This document shows positions 44,726-54,098 of a stretch of DNA of 64,000 nucleotides, piece by piece. Within the stretch, counting starts at the first letter, position 1; each line of letters begins with the position of its first letter. Below the pieces are notes generated by a model that saw only the letters and a program-made list of their open reading frames with translations, was not told where the DNA came from and did not search any database. The position numbers were made by a program, and so were the translations under genes. Source of the stretch: JABWBP01 sp964522165 (GTDB lineage Bacteria; Calditrichota; Calditrichia; RBG-13-44-9; J075); the NCBI GenBank assembly GCA_964522165.1, contig CAZFVV010000015.1:1-64000 (forward strand), read 5' to 3'.

Positions 44726-45040
44726 GATTCCGCCCGGCAGAGAACTCCCGTTGTCTTTACGCCTGTAGAGCCGGCCGTACCTGAAGATATTGATGTCCGC
44801 GGGCAGACGACACTCTCTGCCGTTTGCATGGCATGGCGGGTCTGGTATTATTTTTTTTCATATCCTTCCGAAACGACAAAAATTATCTGATTCTGAAAAA
44901 CGCTTGCGTTGGGGCTGCACATTTGCCGAAGCAGCGAAAAACCGGGAAAATTTCAAAAATCTTTCAATATTTGATGAGGTTTTGAGAATATATAACCGGG
45001 GAGCGTCTCGTAATGGCGTAAAACGAAGGAGGCAATCATC
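44726..45040. other. 315-base spacer upstream of the DUF3857 genes
   Basis: No gene or clear repeat is visible. A T-rich stretch near 44850-44860 and an AT-rich stretch (GAGAATATATAACC near 44986) could belong to a promoter of the downstream operon. GAAGGAGG at 45027-45034 is the ribosome site of the next gene. Confidence 0.4.
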
Positions 45041-46981
45041 ATGAAAACCATTTGGATTACCGCTTTGTTCACCCTGCTGGCCGGCGCAGCGGGAATGAAT
45101 AACGCCCAGGAAATACCCAAATTCGGCAAAGTATCCGATGAGGAGCTGCAAATGACCTCCATCCCGGAGGATCCGGAAGCCGATGCGGTGTGGTTGTTCG
45201 ACCGGGGCGATATCGAGATTATTTTAGAGAATAACCGCTACAAGCTGAAATTGAAGCAGCACGCGCGCATCAAAATCCTTAACGAAGAAGGAAAAGAGTA
45301 TGCCAATTTCCGGATTCCCTACTGGCACGAAGACCGCATCACCTCCCTGAAAGCCCACACCGTGCTGCCGGGCGGGAAGAAGATCAAGCTGGATGGGAAA
45401 CAAATTTTTGATGAGCAAGAGAAGAACATAAAATACAAAGTGTTTGCCCTTCCCGGGGTAGAAATTGGCGCAGTGATCGAATACGAACTGGAAAAGATTT
45501 CCGAATACGTCCATTTGTTAGAACCCTGGTATTTTCAGAACCAGGAGTTTACCCGGGTGAGCCAGTATTCGGTAGTTATGCTGCCGGGTTTCAGCTATCA
45601 CGTCTTTTTCCGCAACACTTTCGACATCGAACCGACGGTGGAGGATATTCTAAAAGTCGGGGTGAGTTACCGGCTGAAAGAATACACCTGGACCATGCGC
45701 AACCTTCCCCCGGTCAAAAATGAACCCTATATGAGAACCCTGGAAGATTACCGGGCGGCGCTGCATTTCCAGTTGATCGCATTTAAGGATCAGTACCAGT
45801 ACATTAAGTTCATCGACTCCTGGCCGGAGTTGGTCAAAAAGCAACGGAGCTTTTACGACAAATACCTCAAGGAAGAAACCGAGCTGAAAGACCTGTTGCA
45901 AAAGTTGACCCTTCAGCCGCTTTCCGATCTGGAAAAGATTAAAACCTTGTACGATTACGTTCGGGAGAACATCGTTACCACCTCCCGGGGCAGCCAGTAC
46001 ATTAGTACGGAATCCGGCAATGTTCTAAAAGAGTCGAAAGGCACCGGCGCGGAAAAGAATATCCTGCTGGTGAATCTGTTGAATCTCGCGGGTTTCAACG
46101 CCGACCCATTGCTGCTGAGCACCCGCAGCCACGGCCGGGTGTGGGAAAACACCCCGATGCTGGAGCAGTTCAACTACGTGCTGGCTTACGTTCAGGCGGG
46201 AATCAACACCTACGTGATGGACACCCAGGATAAGTACTGCCCCTTCGGAATGCTCCCGGTGGAAGACCTGGTGGAAACCGGCTTGCTGATCGATGAGGGA
46301 GAAGGCTTCTTCATTAAGATTCCCCATCCCCGGGCGACCAACATGGCCTATTGCAATACCACTTCCGCGCTTTCCCCGGAGGGGGATTTGCGTGCCACCA
46401 CCCGGGTTCGCTACGAAGGATATCGCGCCATCGCGGCCCGCAACGAGTTGGCCGAGTCAGAGGAAAAGGAATTCATTGAAGAGGCGCTCAAGGAGAGCTT
46501 CGGAGAGGTAGAGATCGATTCTTTCGAGATTCAGGGAAAAGAAGATCTCGAATCCCCGCTTTCCATCCTGGTTCACTACCGGGTTCCGGGGTACGCCCAG
46601 GCGACCGGTAATATGCTCTATCTCAGCGCGCCGATTTTTAACCGCTTCGAGGAGAACCCGTTCAAGCGCGAAAAGCGCTATTTTCCGGTGGAATTTCCAT
46701 ACAATATTGCCGAGAGCGAAGACCTGACCATCTCACTGCCGGAAGGATTCCAGGTGATGGAACATCCCCAGGCGGTTACCAATCGCCAGGCCGGCAAGCT
46801 GACGTTCATGAATAGCTGGAAACAGGAAGAAACTGCCATTAAGCTCCAACGCCAATTTATGCGCCAGCAATTGAACTTCCAGCCGCGAGAATACCAGGAG
46901 CTGCGGAATTTTTACGACAGCGTGGTACAGGCCGACCAGGGGCAGATCGTGCTGAGCCGGGCGGAGGGGCAGGAGCAGTAG
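45041..46981 (+). CDS. DUF3857 protein, transglutaminase-like domain without catalytic Cys
   Basis: A 646-residue secreted protein: signal peptide 1-22, DUF3857 beta-sandwich at about 55-220 (GDIEIILENNRYKLKLKQHARIKILN), then a transglutaminase-like domain at about 290-400. At the usual nucleophile position, where active relatives have GDCKD, this protein has GTGAEKN (around residue 336). A His (SHGRVWEN or FNYVLAYV region) and Asp (YVMDTQDKY) may remain. It is therefore probably not a protease or transglutaminase. The paralogue with Cys lies 150 bases downstream. GAAGGAGG upstream gives a strong start. Confidence 0.88.
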   Translation: MKTIWITALFTLLAGAAGMNNAQEIPKFGKVSDEELQMTSIPEDPEADAVWLFDRGDIEIILENNRYKLKLKQHARIKILNEEGKEYANFRIPYWHEDRITSLKAHTVLPGGKKIKLDGKQIFDEQEKNIKYKVFALPGVEIGAVIEYELEKISEYVHLLEPWYFQNQEFTRVSQYSVVMLPGFSYHVFFRNTFDIEPTVEDILKVGVSYRLKEYTWTMRNLPPVKNEPYMRTLEDYRAALHFQLIAFKDQYQYIKFIDSWPELVKKQRSFYDKYLKEETELKDLLQKLTLQPLSDLEKIKTLYDYVRENIVTTSRGSQYISTESGNVLKESKGTGAEKNILLVNLLNLAGFNADPLLLSTRSHGRVWENTPMLEQFNYVLAYVQAGINTYVMDTQDKYCPFGMLPVEDLVETGLLIDEGEGFFIKIPHPRATNMAYCNTTSALSPEGDLRATTRVRYEGYRAIAARNELAESEEKEFIEEALKESFGEVEIDSFEIQGKEDLESPLSILVHYRVPGYAQATGNMLYLSAPIFNRFEENPFKREKRYFPVEFPYNIAESEDLTISLPEGFQVMEHPQAVTNRQAGKLTFMNSWKQEETAIKLQRQFMRQQLNFQPREYQELRNFYDSVVQADQGQIVLSRAEGQEQ

Positions 46982-47096
46982 GCAGGGGCAGGGGGCAGTG
47001 GCAGGGAGGCAGAGGATACCCTGCTGGGCTTGCAACTGCCCCCTTTCTCCGGTAATTTGCCAATTGCTTACTGCTTGCTCGCCTGTTGCCTGCTGT
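46982..47096. repeat. heptamer word repeats (GGCAGGG / GCCTGTT types)
   Basis: GGCAGGGGCAGGGGGCAGTG from 46981 continues with CAGGGAG and GCAGAGG. The other side has CAACTGCCCCC and then GCCAATT, GCTTACT, GCTTGCT, CGCCTGT, TGCCTGC in 7-base steps up to 47095. The arms are only partly complementary. It separates the two DUF3857 genes. Confidence 0.65.
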
Positions 47097-47133
47097 AAAA
47101 ACTTCAAGCGCTATCGGAAAAAAAGAGGGGAAT

Positions 47134-49032
47134 ATGGATCAGAAATATCTTTGGCTGGCGGCGTTGGCGGGGGGACTGGCGTTGTGCGCTCCACTGGCAG
47201 CGCAGGAAGATTCTCTCGAGTCAGAACCTTTGAATGCGATCATTGTGTCCGCTGAAACCGAGTTCGAGATCATTAATGAGGGGAAGGCGTACCTGCGCGT
47301 GCGGCGGATCGAGCAGATTTTGAATGAGAAAGCGAAGGAGCGCGGCAAAATTATGGTGGAAGAATCGCCTTTCATCAAATACAAAAAGCTATCCGGCCAG
47401 ATCATCGATACTACCGGAGCCGTGCTCAAAAAAACCGACAAGAAAGATATCAACAAAGCCCAGGTTTCGGTTGGCTATGCGCTATACGAGGAATCCCGCT
47501 ACCAGTGGATCGAACTCGCCTGGAACAGCTATCCCTACACCATCGAGTATGAATACGAATTAGAAGTGGCCTCCTTATTCTTTTGGCCGGACTGGTATCC
47601 CCAGGATAACGCGCCGGTGCTGGCGGCTTCTTACAAACTGATCATCCACGATCCGCAGATTCGTTTTCAAACTTACCCGCTGGGAATCGAGGTGGAGCCG
47701 GTTTATACGGAGGCCAACAACCGCCGGGAATGGACCTGGAAATTAACCGTCCTTAAACCGCGGGTAAGAGAGCCTTACATGCCCCCGGAAGCCCGGCGCC
47801 AGATGGCGCTCTATTTTGCCCCTGAGACTTTCAAATTAGGCAATTCCCGGGGCAGCTTTCAAACCTGGGACGAGGTGGCGAAATGGTATCACTCGCTGGC
47901 GCGGGATAAATATCAACTGCCGCCGCAGGCAAAGGAAAAGGTGCAAGAACTGATTGCCGGGGCGCAAAATGACCGTGAAAAAATCCAGCGCCTCTATACC
48001 TTCCTGCAAAATTACACCCGCTACGTGGCCATTTATTTAGATATCGGCGGCTGGCAGCCCAATTCCTGCGCCTCTGTGTTCGAGAATAAATACGGCGATT
48101 GCAAAGACCTTTCCACCCTGATGATCGCCATGCTTGCAGAAGCAGGCATTACTGCTTACCCGGCGCTCATGCTCACCCGGGATGAGGGAGTGCTAATCAG
48201 GGACTTTCCTTCCAGCCAGTTCAACCATGTGCTTCCCTTCGTGCCCCTGGAAAACGATACCATCTGGCTGGAATGCACCGCGGACTACATGGTTGCCGGA
48301 GAGCTTCCCGATGACCGGGAGGGCTGCGAAGTGCTGGCGGTGAAGGAAAGCGGGGGAGAGATCATTTCTACCCCTCTCAGTCGCTCGGAAGATAATCACT
48401 GGGAAAGCCGAATCAACGCCCGGCTGACCAGCAGCGGCGCCCTGGTTTTGAGCGGAGAACTCCATGCCCGGGGTAAACAAGCGCAGGACTTGCGCTCCGG
48501 CCTGGTATATCGCAAGCCGGATGAGCAAAAAGATTGGCTGCGCAACCGGGTTTTGGGGCGAAATGTGCCCAAATTAGCCCTGGAAAACTACACCCTCGGC
48601 TACCTGACCGAAGATTGCCACCTTCCCCTGGCCATCGAATTCTCCGGAACGGTAACCAATTTTGCCCCCGCCAGCGCCCGGCGGCTGTTCCTTAATCCCA
48701 ATATTTTGAACCGGGCATCCCGCGGCAGCGTGCCGGAGGCAGAGGAACGAAAATTCCCGGTGTATTATCGCTACGCCTATATGGACGTGGATTCGGTGGA
48801 GATCGAGTTGCCCTTCGGTTTTAGCATCGAATCCGCTCCCCTGCCGCAGGACATCGAAGCTCCCTTCGGGCGCTATCAAACCGAGTATTCCCTGGAAGGC
48901 AGCCGCTTACGATATCGCCGGGTTTTCCGCCTGGATCAGAAGCTGATCCCGCCCGGCGAGTATGATACCTACCGGGATTTTCTCCGCGAGATCAGCAAGA
49001 ACGACAACGCCCAGTTTGTATTCAAGAAATAA
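47134..49032 (+). CDS. DUF3857 protein with intact transglutaminase-like cysteine
   Basis: A 632-residue paralogue of the preceding gene: signal peptide about 1-24, DUF3857 domain (IIVSAETEFEIINEGKAYLRVRR), transglutaminase-like domain at about 285-400, then a beta-rich C-terminus. The nucleophile motif NKYGDCKDLSTLM contains Cys323, with His in FNHVLPF; the third residue is Glu in WLECTAD rather than the usual Asp. ATG 47134 has AGAGGGG just upstream; signal peptide position confirms it. Likely periplasmic, perhaps acting on peptides, but no substrate is known. Confidence 0.9.
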   Translation: MDQKYLWLAALAGGLALCAPLAAQEDSLESEPLNAIIVSAETEFEIINEGKAYLRVRRIEQILNEKAKERGKIMVEESPFIKYKKLSGQIIDTTGAVLKKTDKKDINKAQVSVGYALYEESRYQWIELAWNSYPYTIEYEYELEVASLFFWPDWYPQDNAPVLAASYKLIIHDPQIRFQTYPLGIEVEPVYTEANNRREWTWKLTVLKPRVREPYMPPEARRQMALYFAPETFKLGNSRGSFQTWDEVAKWYHSLARDKYQLPPQAKEKVQELIAGAQNDREKIQRLYTFLQNYTRYVAIYLDIGGWQPNSCASVFENKYGDCKDLSTLMIAMLAEAGITAYPALMLTRDEGVLIRDFPSSQFNHVLPFVPLENDTIWLECTADYMVAGELPDDREGCEVLAVKESGGEIISTPLSRSEDNHWESRINARLTSSGALVLSGELHARGKQAQDLRSGLVYRKPDEQKDWLRNRVLGRNVPKLALENYTLGYLTEDCHLPLAIEFSGTVTNFAPASARRLFLNPNILNRASRGSVPEAEERKFPVYYRYAYMDVDSVEIELPFGFSIESAPLPQDIEAPFGRYQTEYSLEGSRLRYRRVFRLDQKLIPPGEYDTYRDFLREISKNDNAQFVFKK

Positions 49033-49118
49033 AGGAAAAGTAGAATTAAAAACGGTTGAGTTTGCGCCCGGCCCGGCATTATATTTTCCGCGTCTTATTG
49101 CGCCAGGCGCAGGCAGGT

Positions 49119-49271
49119 TCAGGTGAGAAAATATGTTACCAGATCGCGATCGAAATTCCATTCCTGGGGAGTCTTTCCCCTGCGTTTACGGATGGCTTCC
49201 CTGATGGTCATCGCCCGCTTGAGCTGGGGTGAATTCAGCAGCCCCCTGCACTGGCGAAATTCATTCCTCAA
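49119..49271 (-). CDS. possible 50-residue basic protein (low confidence)
   Basis: A minus-strand frame begins TTG at 49271 and encodes a basic peptide whose C-terminal part, MTIREAIRKRRGKTP and EWNFDRDLVTYFL, reads like a real protein. No good ribosome site is present and the composition of the opposite strand gives a competing 71-residue frame at 49123-49338. It could be a small gene, a fragment of one, or chance. Its spacer (49033-49709) is otherwise filled by repeats. Confidence 0.25.
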   Translation of the reverse strand: MRNEFRQCRGLLNSPQLKRAMTIREAIRKRRGKTPQEWNFDRDLVTYFLT

Positions 49272-49359
49272 ATTCTTCCCCCCGCCGCGAAAATCCGTTT
49301 ATAAACAAGGCCTGGCCAACTATTTCTTCCGCAATTGATTCGCTGCGCGAAGGGTAGGG

Positions 49360-49535
49360 GTGACTGAGTGGTGGAGGATTGGATTAATGAATGATTGGAT
49401 TTTTGTCACCAATACTCCATTACTCCAACCTTATTGGGGTAGTGTATCAAAAGAGTGGATAAAGCGTGTGCAGGCCCTTTAAACCCAATCATTCTTCATT
49501 ATCATCAACGCATTTGATACACCACCCTCTCACAT
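49360..49535. repeat. nested word repeats (GATTGGAT; GTGTATCAAA / TTTGATACAC)
   Basis: GTGTATCAAA at 49442-49451 pairs with TTTGATACAC at 49513-49522. AATGAATGATTGG near 49386 pairs with CCAATCATTCTTCATT near 49485. CAATACTCCATTACTCCAACC near 49410 answers GAGTGGTGGAGGATTGG near 49366. Several short words are thus interleaved rather than forming a single hairpin. Confidence 0.6.
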
Positions 49536-49709
49536 GCCATACAGTATCGCAAAACCTCTTGTAGAAATCCGCTCCTCGCCTTCGACATTCGTTTCTCATG
49601 CGAATACATTCGGAATTTGCAATCGCGAAGACGAATCCTTATCTTCTCGCGGTTTTTTGGATTTTCATGTGGTATTCAAAAGGAAGCGAACGCAACGAGG
49701 TCTTTGTCA

Positions 49710-50690
49710 ATGAAATACTTCATTACCGGCGCGACCGGGTTTGTGGGGAGTTGGGTGGCGCAGGAACTGGCCCGGAAAGGAGAACAGGTTACCTGCCTGG
49801 TGCGCAAAACCAGCAATCTCAAGTGGCTGAAGGGATTGCCGCTGGAGTATCATTACGGTTCCCTGCTGGAGCCGGAAACGCTTAAAGAAGGCATCCGCAA
49901 TGCCGATTATATACTCCATATTGCGGGGGTAACTAAAGCACTATCGCTAAAAGAGTTTTACACCGGGAACGTGGAGGCGACCCGGAATATTTTAGAAGTG
50001 GTGAAAGCGGAGAATCCCGGGATAAAAAAATTCGTGCATATCAGCAGCCAGGCGGCTGCCGGTCCTTCTTCCGGCGAGCTCCCAAAGGATGAAGCCGCCC
50101 CGGCGAACCCGCTAACCGATTACGGCCGCAGCAAGCTGCAAAGCGAAGAAACGGCGCGGGAATATATGGAATTTTTTCCCCTGACCATTCTCCGCCCCCC
50201 CACGGTGTACGGCCCCCGCGATACCGACGTTTTCGAGGTGTTCAAAAATGTGCGCATGGGGATAAATCTAAAGGTGGGAAGCAACGACCCGGTGGTGAGT
50301 ATTATCCACGCTTTTGACCTGGCCCGGGGCATTATTGTGGCCGCGGAGCATCCGAAATCGAGCGGGGAAACCTTTTTCATCACCAATGAAGAACCTTGCG
50401 CCTGGTCGGAAGTCATCGAAATCTTGCAACAATTAATGCACAAAAAAGTTCTCACCATCCCGATTCCTTATCCCCTGGCCTATTCGGCGGGCGCGGCAAT
50501 GGAGTTTGCAGCCCGCCTGAGCGGCAAACCCACCATCCTCAATCGCCAGAAAATCCGCGAAGTACGCGCCGGCTATTGGGTGGCCAGTTCCCGCAAAATC
50601 AAAGAGTACCTGGGGTTTGCGCCCCGGTTAAGCCTGCAACAGGGTTTGCAAGAAACCCTGGAGTGGTATCAGGAACATAAATGGTTGTAA
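49710..50690 (+). CDS. NAD-dependent epimerase/dehydratase (extended SDR)
   Basis: A 326-residue extended short-chain dehydrogenase. TGATGFVGSWVA (residues 6-17) is the NAD-binding glycine motif; the catalytic Ser112/113 in HISSQAAAG and Tyr138-Lys142 in YGRSK are present, and RPPTVYGPRD is the usual extended-SDR motif. Closest in style to 3-beta-hydroxysteroid dehydrogenase/dihydroflavonol reductase-like proteins or nucleotide-sugar epimerases. ATG 49710 has GAGG nine bases upstream and is chosen over 49617, which would add 31 unconserved residues. Confidence 0.9.
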   Translation: MKYFITGATGFVGSWVAQELARKGEQVTCLVRKTSNLKWLKGLPLEYHYGSLLEPETLKEGIRNADYILHIAGVTKALSLKEFYTGNVEATRNILEVVKAENPGIKKFVHISSQAAAGPSSGELPKDEAAPANPLTDYGRSKLQSEETAREYMEFFPLTILRPPTVYGPRDTDVFEVFKNVRMGINLKVGSNDPVVSIIHAFDLARGIIVAAEHPKSSGETFFITNEEPCAWSEVIEILQQLMHKKVLTIPIPYPLAYSAGAAMEFAARLSGKPTILNRQKIREVRAGYWVASSRKIKEYLGFAPRLSLQQGLQETLEWYQEHKWL

Positions 50691-50709
50691 GAAGGACCAT
50701 GGGGAGAGC

Positions 50710-50790
50710 ATGGTTGGATGGCTAAATGGCTGAATGGTTGGCGTGGCTCAGGTCAACAGTTTAACCATTCAGCCATTTAACCATTCACCG
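50710..50790. repeat. octamer word hairpin, TGGCTGAA family
   Basis: Left arm in 8-base units: TGGTTGGA, TGGCTAAA, TGGCTGAA, TGGTTGGC. Right arm in complementary units: TTTAACCA, TTCAGCCA, TTTAACCA, TTCACCG. It fills the spacer before the PEGA gene. The same word occurs at 13423. Confidence 0.9.
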
Positions 50791-50827
50791 CCAATTCAAT
50801 GAAGAGATCAACAGAGGCATATTTACG

Positions 50828-52120
50828 ATGGCGTTGACACCGGACGAGGAAAAGAAGCTGCGGGAGCAAATTCGCAAGGAATTGGAGGAGCGGGAGCGGC
50901 GGATGGTAGAAAGCCGGGAAAAAGAGGAAAGCACCCGGCATGAAAACCTGGAAAACCGGTTCCGGCAGCAAATTATCGAAGAAGAGGAAGCGCGTTTTTT
51001 TGGCGAGCGGGGATACGTCAAATACGTCAATCGCTATGGGGGAACGGAGTGGTTGACCCCGGGGGAAGCGGAGCGCCGGCATAATCGCCGCAAGAGTAAA
51101 AAACCCTCCCGCCAACGGGCCAAAAAACGCAAGGGCCTGCTCCTGCAATGGGCGGTGAACGGGGGGATGGCGTTGTTTGCGGCCGCGGTATTCCTGGCCT
51201 TACTTAAATTCAACCCCATCAAAAGAAGCGTTCCCCCCGGCGCCATCCAGGTAACCAGCGACGTGGCCGGGGCCATGATCTATATCAACGGTACCGAAAA
51301 GCGGGGCTTCTTCACCCCGGACACTTTAAACGATATTCCCCGGGGGGGATATTTCGTGGCGGTTTATAAAGATGGCTACACCGCCTGGCCGCCCATGCAG
51401 CGCGTCATCGTAGAAGCGAACAAGGTCGCGCTGGCGGAATTCACCCTGAAAAGCGCCGGCCTGCTGGGAAAAGTAGCCGTAGAGGCGAACCTGCAGGATT
51501 TCCGGATTTACGTGGATGGCATCGAAATGCCGCCGGGCAGCGGGGTTCTGGATATACCCGCCGGGTATCACGTCATCAGCGTGGTAAAACCGGGATATCT
51601 GACGGTTCCCCAACATCAGCGCGTTTTTGTGAAGGAGAGCGGTATTCTGCGACTTTACTTCGAGTTTCAAAGCAGCGATAACATCGGCTATCTACAAATC
51701 AACAGCAACCGTTCCGACGGATACGTGTTTTTGAATAATCACCTCACCGGGATGAAGCCGAATAACCGCCCTTTTCCGGTGGAAGAGGGTTTATACGAAA
51801 TACGCATCTGCGCAAACGGTTTCCAGAGCCTCCCGGAGGTGGAGTTGCTGCGCGTTGTTCCCGGTGATACTCACTCCCTGTCATTCCAGGTGCTGCCCGA
51901 GGCCGCCCGGGATACCCTGCAAATTCTTACACCCGCTCCCGGCGCAGGAATTATCCTCGACGGGCAGTGGATGCCTTACGTGACCCCGCTAACCGACCTG
52001 GTGATCAGCGAGGGGCATCACTTCCTGAACCTGGCGCGCGAGGGGCAATTCTACGCGGAGCAGGAAATCCCCCTGAACCTGAACCGCTTAAGCGATAAAA
52101 AGATTGTGTTGAACTTCTGA
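50828..52120 (+). CDS. PEGA domain membrane protein with N-terminal coiled coil
   Basis: A 430-residue protein. Residues 1-60 are highly charged and should be a cytoplasmic coiled coil (EEKKLREQIRKELEERERR). A basic stretch (KSKKPSRQRAKKRK, 89-102) precedes one transmembrane helix (about 105-127). The extracytoplasmic part is four PEGA-like beta modules: VTSDVAGAMIYINGTEKRGFFTPDTL, VEANLQDFRIYVDGIEM, INSNRSDGYVFLNNHLTGMKP and ILTPAPGAGIILDGQWMPYVTP. PEGA modules are found in surface-layer and envelope proteins. Function unknown. It follows the SDR gene at 137 bases. Confidence 0.88.
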   Translation: MALTPDEEKKLREQIRKELEERERRMVESREKEESTRHENLENRFRQQIIEEEEARFFGERGYVKYVNRYGGTEWLTPGEAERRHNRRKSKKPSRQRAKKRKGLLLQWAVNGGMALFAAAVFLALLKFNPIKRSVPPGAIQVTSDVAGAMIYINGTEKRGFFTPDTLNDIPRGGYFVAVYKDGYTAWPPMQRVIVEANKVALAEFTLKSAGLLGKVAVEANLQDFRIYVDGIEMPPGSGVLDIPAGYHVISVVKPGYLTVPQHQRVFVKESGILRLYFEFQSSDNIGYLQINSNRSDGYVFLNNHLTGMKPNNRPFPVEEGLYEIRICANGFQSLPEVELLRVVPGDTHSLSFQVLPEAARDTLQILTPAPGAGIILDGQWMPYVTPLTDLVISEGHHFLNLAREGQFYAEQEIPLNLNRLSDKKIVLNF

Positions 52121-52159
52121 TTTTCTATACTTCACGCGGCCATAAATTGCTTATTTCAC

Positions 52160-52254
52160 AGATGCTCGATGCTGGCTGCCGGATTGGGCGGTTTATTCCC
52201 GCGCGAAGCCGTGGCCTTGCCACGAGCATCAAGCATCCAGTATCGAGCATCTTG
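52160..52254. repeat. heptamer word hairpin (GATGCTC family)
   Basis: CAGATGCTCGATGCTGG (52160-52176) is answered by CGAGCATCAAGCATCCAG and TATCGAGCATCTTG (52223-52254). Read on the minus strand the second arm is four heptamers: GATGCTC, GATACTG, GATGCTT, GATGCTC. Confidence 0.85.
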
Positions 52255-52316
52255 AAAAGCTCAGAATATGACCTCGCGGAGTAGACCTCCTCATTTTACC
52301 CGAAAGGCATTGGCCC

Positions 52317-53948
52317 ATGGAAATTCGAGCGTTACAACTCTCCGAAAAAAATCCCCTCTTTGCCGATTATTTAGAGAATTCCGAAAAAGCGAGGGCGTTT
52401 TATCCATATCATTTTCGCGATGATTGGCAAAACGCCCTGGCCGGCCGGGGCGGTTTCGAAATCCCGCGGCGCGAAATGGCGGAAATCCTGCTGGCGCAAA
52501 ACCGGCGCTGGGGGGCAAGCGAGGAAACGCTGAACAATATCCGGCGGATGAATTCTCCCCAAACCCTGGCCGTGGTTACCGGGCAGCAAGCCGGGGTTCT
52601 GGGCGGGCCGCTGTACACCTTTTACAAAACCATCACCGTGCTAAAGCTCGCCGGGCGGCTGGCGCGGGAGTTTCCCGACCATACATTTGTGCCGGTCTTC
52701 TGGATGGAAGTGAATGACAGCGACTTTCAGGAAATCGGCGCGGTGCAGTACCTTTCCAAAGAGAACGAACTGCGCCGCCTGGTTTTAGAAGAAAACCCGG
52801 CAGAGGCGCAGCAGCCGGTATCTGTCCGCCAGGTGGACGGGCAGATTCAGCAGTGGCGGCAAACCCTGGAACAGGATTTTTTCGATACCGAATTCAAGGA
52901 GGCAGCGCTGGATTTGTTCCTGGGCTGCTACGCGCCCGGGCAGGGCTACGCCGATGCTTTCGCCGGCCTGATGCAGCATTTTTTTGGCAAATACGGCCTG
53001 ATTCTATTCAATCCTGCGGAAGCGGCGGTCTCCGCGCTGGCCAGCTCCCTGTTCACAAAGAGCTTAACCTCCGCGCCGGAAATTCTGAATATCTTTGCCG
53101 GGCGGCAGAACGCCCTCGAAAGCGCCGGGTACGCTCCCCAAATTCAATTAGGAGATCGCCAGACCCTGCTGTTTTTCACGGATGAGCGGAAGCGGCGGGT
53201 GCGGATCGATTTCGATGAAAATGGGGGATTTTTGTTGAAATCTCCCGAAGGATATCAAGCCATCGCCGGGGAAGTTTTGCTGAAAAAATGCGCCGAAGCC
53301 CCGGGGAGTTTTTCTCCCAACGTGGCCTTGCGCCCGCTCATACAGGATTCGCTGCTGCCCACGGTGGCCTACGTGGCCGGGCCGGCGGAGGCGGCTTATT
53401 TTGCCCAAATCGAAGCGTTATACCGCCATTTCCAGATTCCCATGCCGGTCATCTACCCTCGCCACCGCCTGACCATTGCGGAAGGGAAAGTGCACAAAAA
53501 CGTGCAGAAGTTCAACCTGGAGTATGAAGAAATTCTTGCCGGGCAGCCGGATTTTAGCGCGGAATTCCTGCGCCGGAGCGCCGGGCAGGGGCCGCACCAG
53601 TCCCTCCAATCCGCGGGGGAGCGGATTCGCCAGGAGCTGGCAGAGTTGCAGCAGCAGCTCGCCGCCGCCGATCCCACCTTAGTGAATACCCTGGAAAAGA
53701 CCCGCCAGAGCATCGAAGATAGTTTTGGCAAATTGGGCAGCAAAATTACCCGCTCCCTGGAAGAGAAAAACCAGGTGCAGTTGCGCCAACTCGAAAAAGT
53801 GCTGCTGCATCTCCTGCCGGAAAACCAGTACCAGGAACGGGCGCTGAGTATGCTCTATTTCTGCGTCAAATATGGGATGGATTTTGTGGACCGTTTGCTG
53901 GCGGTTTTACCGGAAGATAGCGAGCAGCACTACCTGGTGAGTTTGTAA
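52317..53948 (+). CDS. bshC: bacillithiol biosynthesis cysteine-adding enzyme BshC
   Basis: A 543-residue protein of normal BshC length. It would add cysteine to GlcN-malate in the last step of bacillithiol synthesis. Diagnostic segments are VVTGQQAGVLGGPLYTFYKTI, FVPVFWMEVNDSDFQEI and VAYVAGPAEAAYFAQIEALY, followed by a C-terminal coiled coil (about 430-500). ATG 52317 has AAAGG nine bases upstream. No bshA is in view; the PIG-L protein at 41768 is secreted and much larger than BshB, so it is probably not the pathway deacetylase. Confidence 0.95.
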   Translation: MEIRALQLSEKNPLFADYLENSEKARAFYPYHFRDDWQNALAGRGGFEIPRREMAEILLAQNRRWGASEETLNNIRRMNSPQTLAVVTGQQAGVLGGPLYTFYKTITVLKLAGRLAREFPDHTFVPVFWMEVNDSDFQEIGAVQYLSKENELRRLVLEENPAEAQQPVSVRQVDGQIQQWRQTLEQDFFDTEFKEAALDLFLGCYAPGQGYADAFAGLMQHFFGKYGLILFNPAEAAVSALASSLFTKSLTSAPEILNIFAGRQNALESAGYAPQIQLGDRQTLLFFTDERKRRVRIDFDENGGFLLKSPEGYQAIAGEVLLKKCAEAPGSFSPNVALRPLIQDSLLPTVAYVAGPAEAAYFAQIEALYRHFQIPMPVIYPRHRLTIAEGKVHKNVQKFNLEYEEILAGQPDFSAEFLRRSAGQGPHQSLQSAGERIRQELAELQQQLAAADPTLVNTLEKTRQSIEDSFGKLGSKITRSLEEKNQVQLRQLEKVLLHLLPENQYQERALSMLYFCVKYGMDFVDRLLAVLPEDSEQHYLVSL

Positions 53949-54098
53949 TTCTACTTTTCGGTAACGGCGGCTGCAGCGCAGAGCCTCGCCGTCCATTGCG
54001 TGCCGAGGCAGAGCATGGGCAGGAGTAGCCAGAGGTGGCCCGATTAATTTTTCAAAGGCCATAAGCTTTGCACTCCTTTTTATGAATTTGCCGGGGCT

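Noticed and set aside
49123..49338. Plus-strand 71-residue frame starting with GTG
   Set aside because: Composition is odd (many Arg, Phe, Ser), no ribosome site, and it overlaps a slightly better minus-strand frame.
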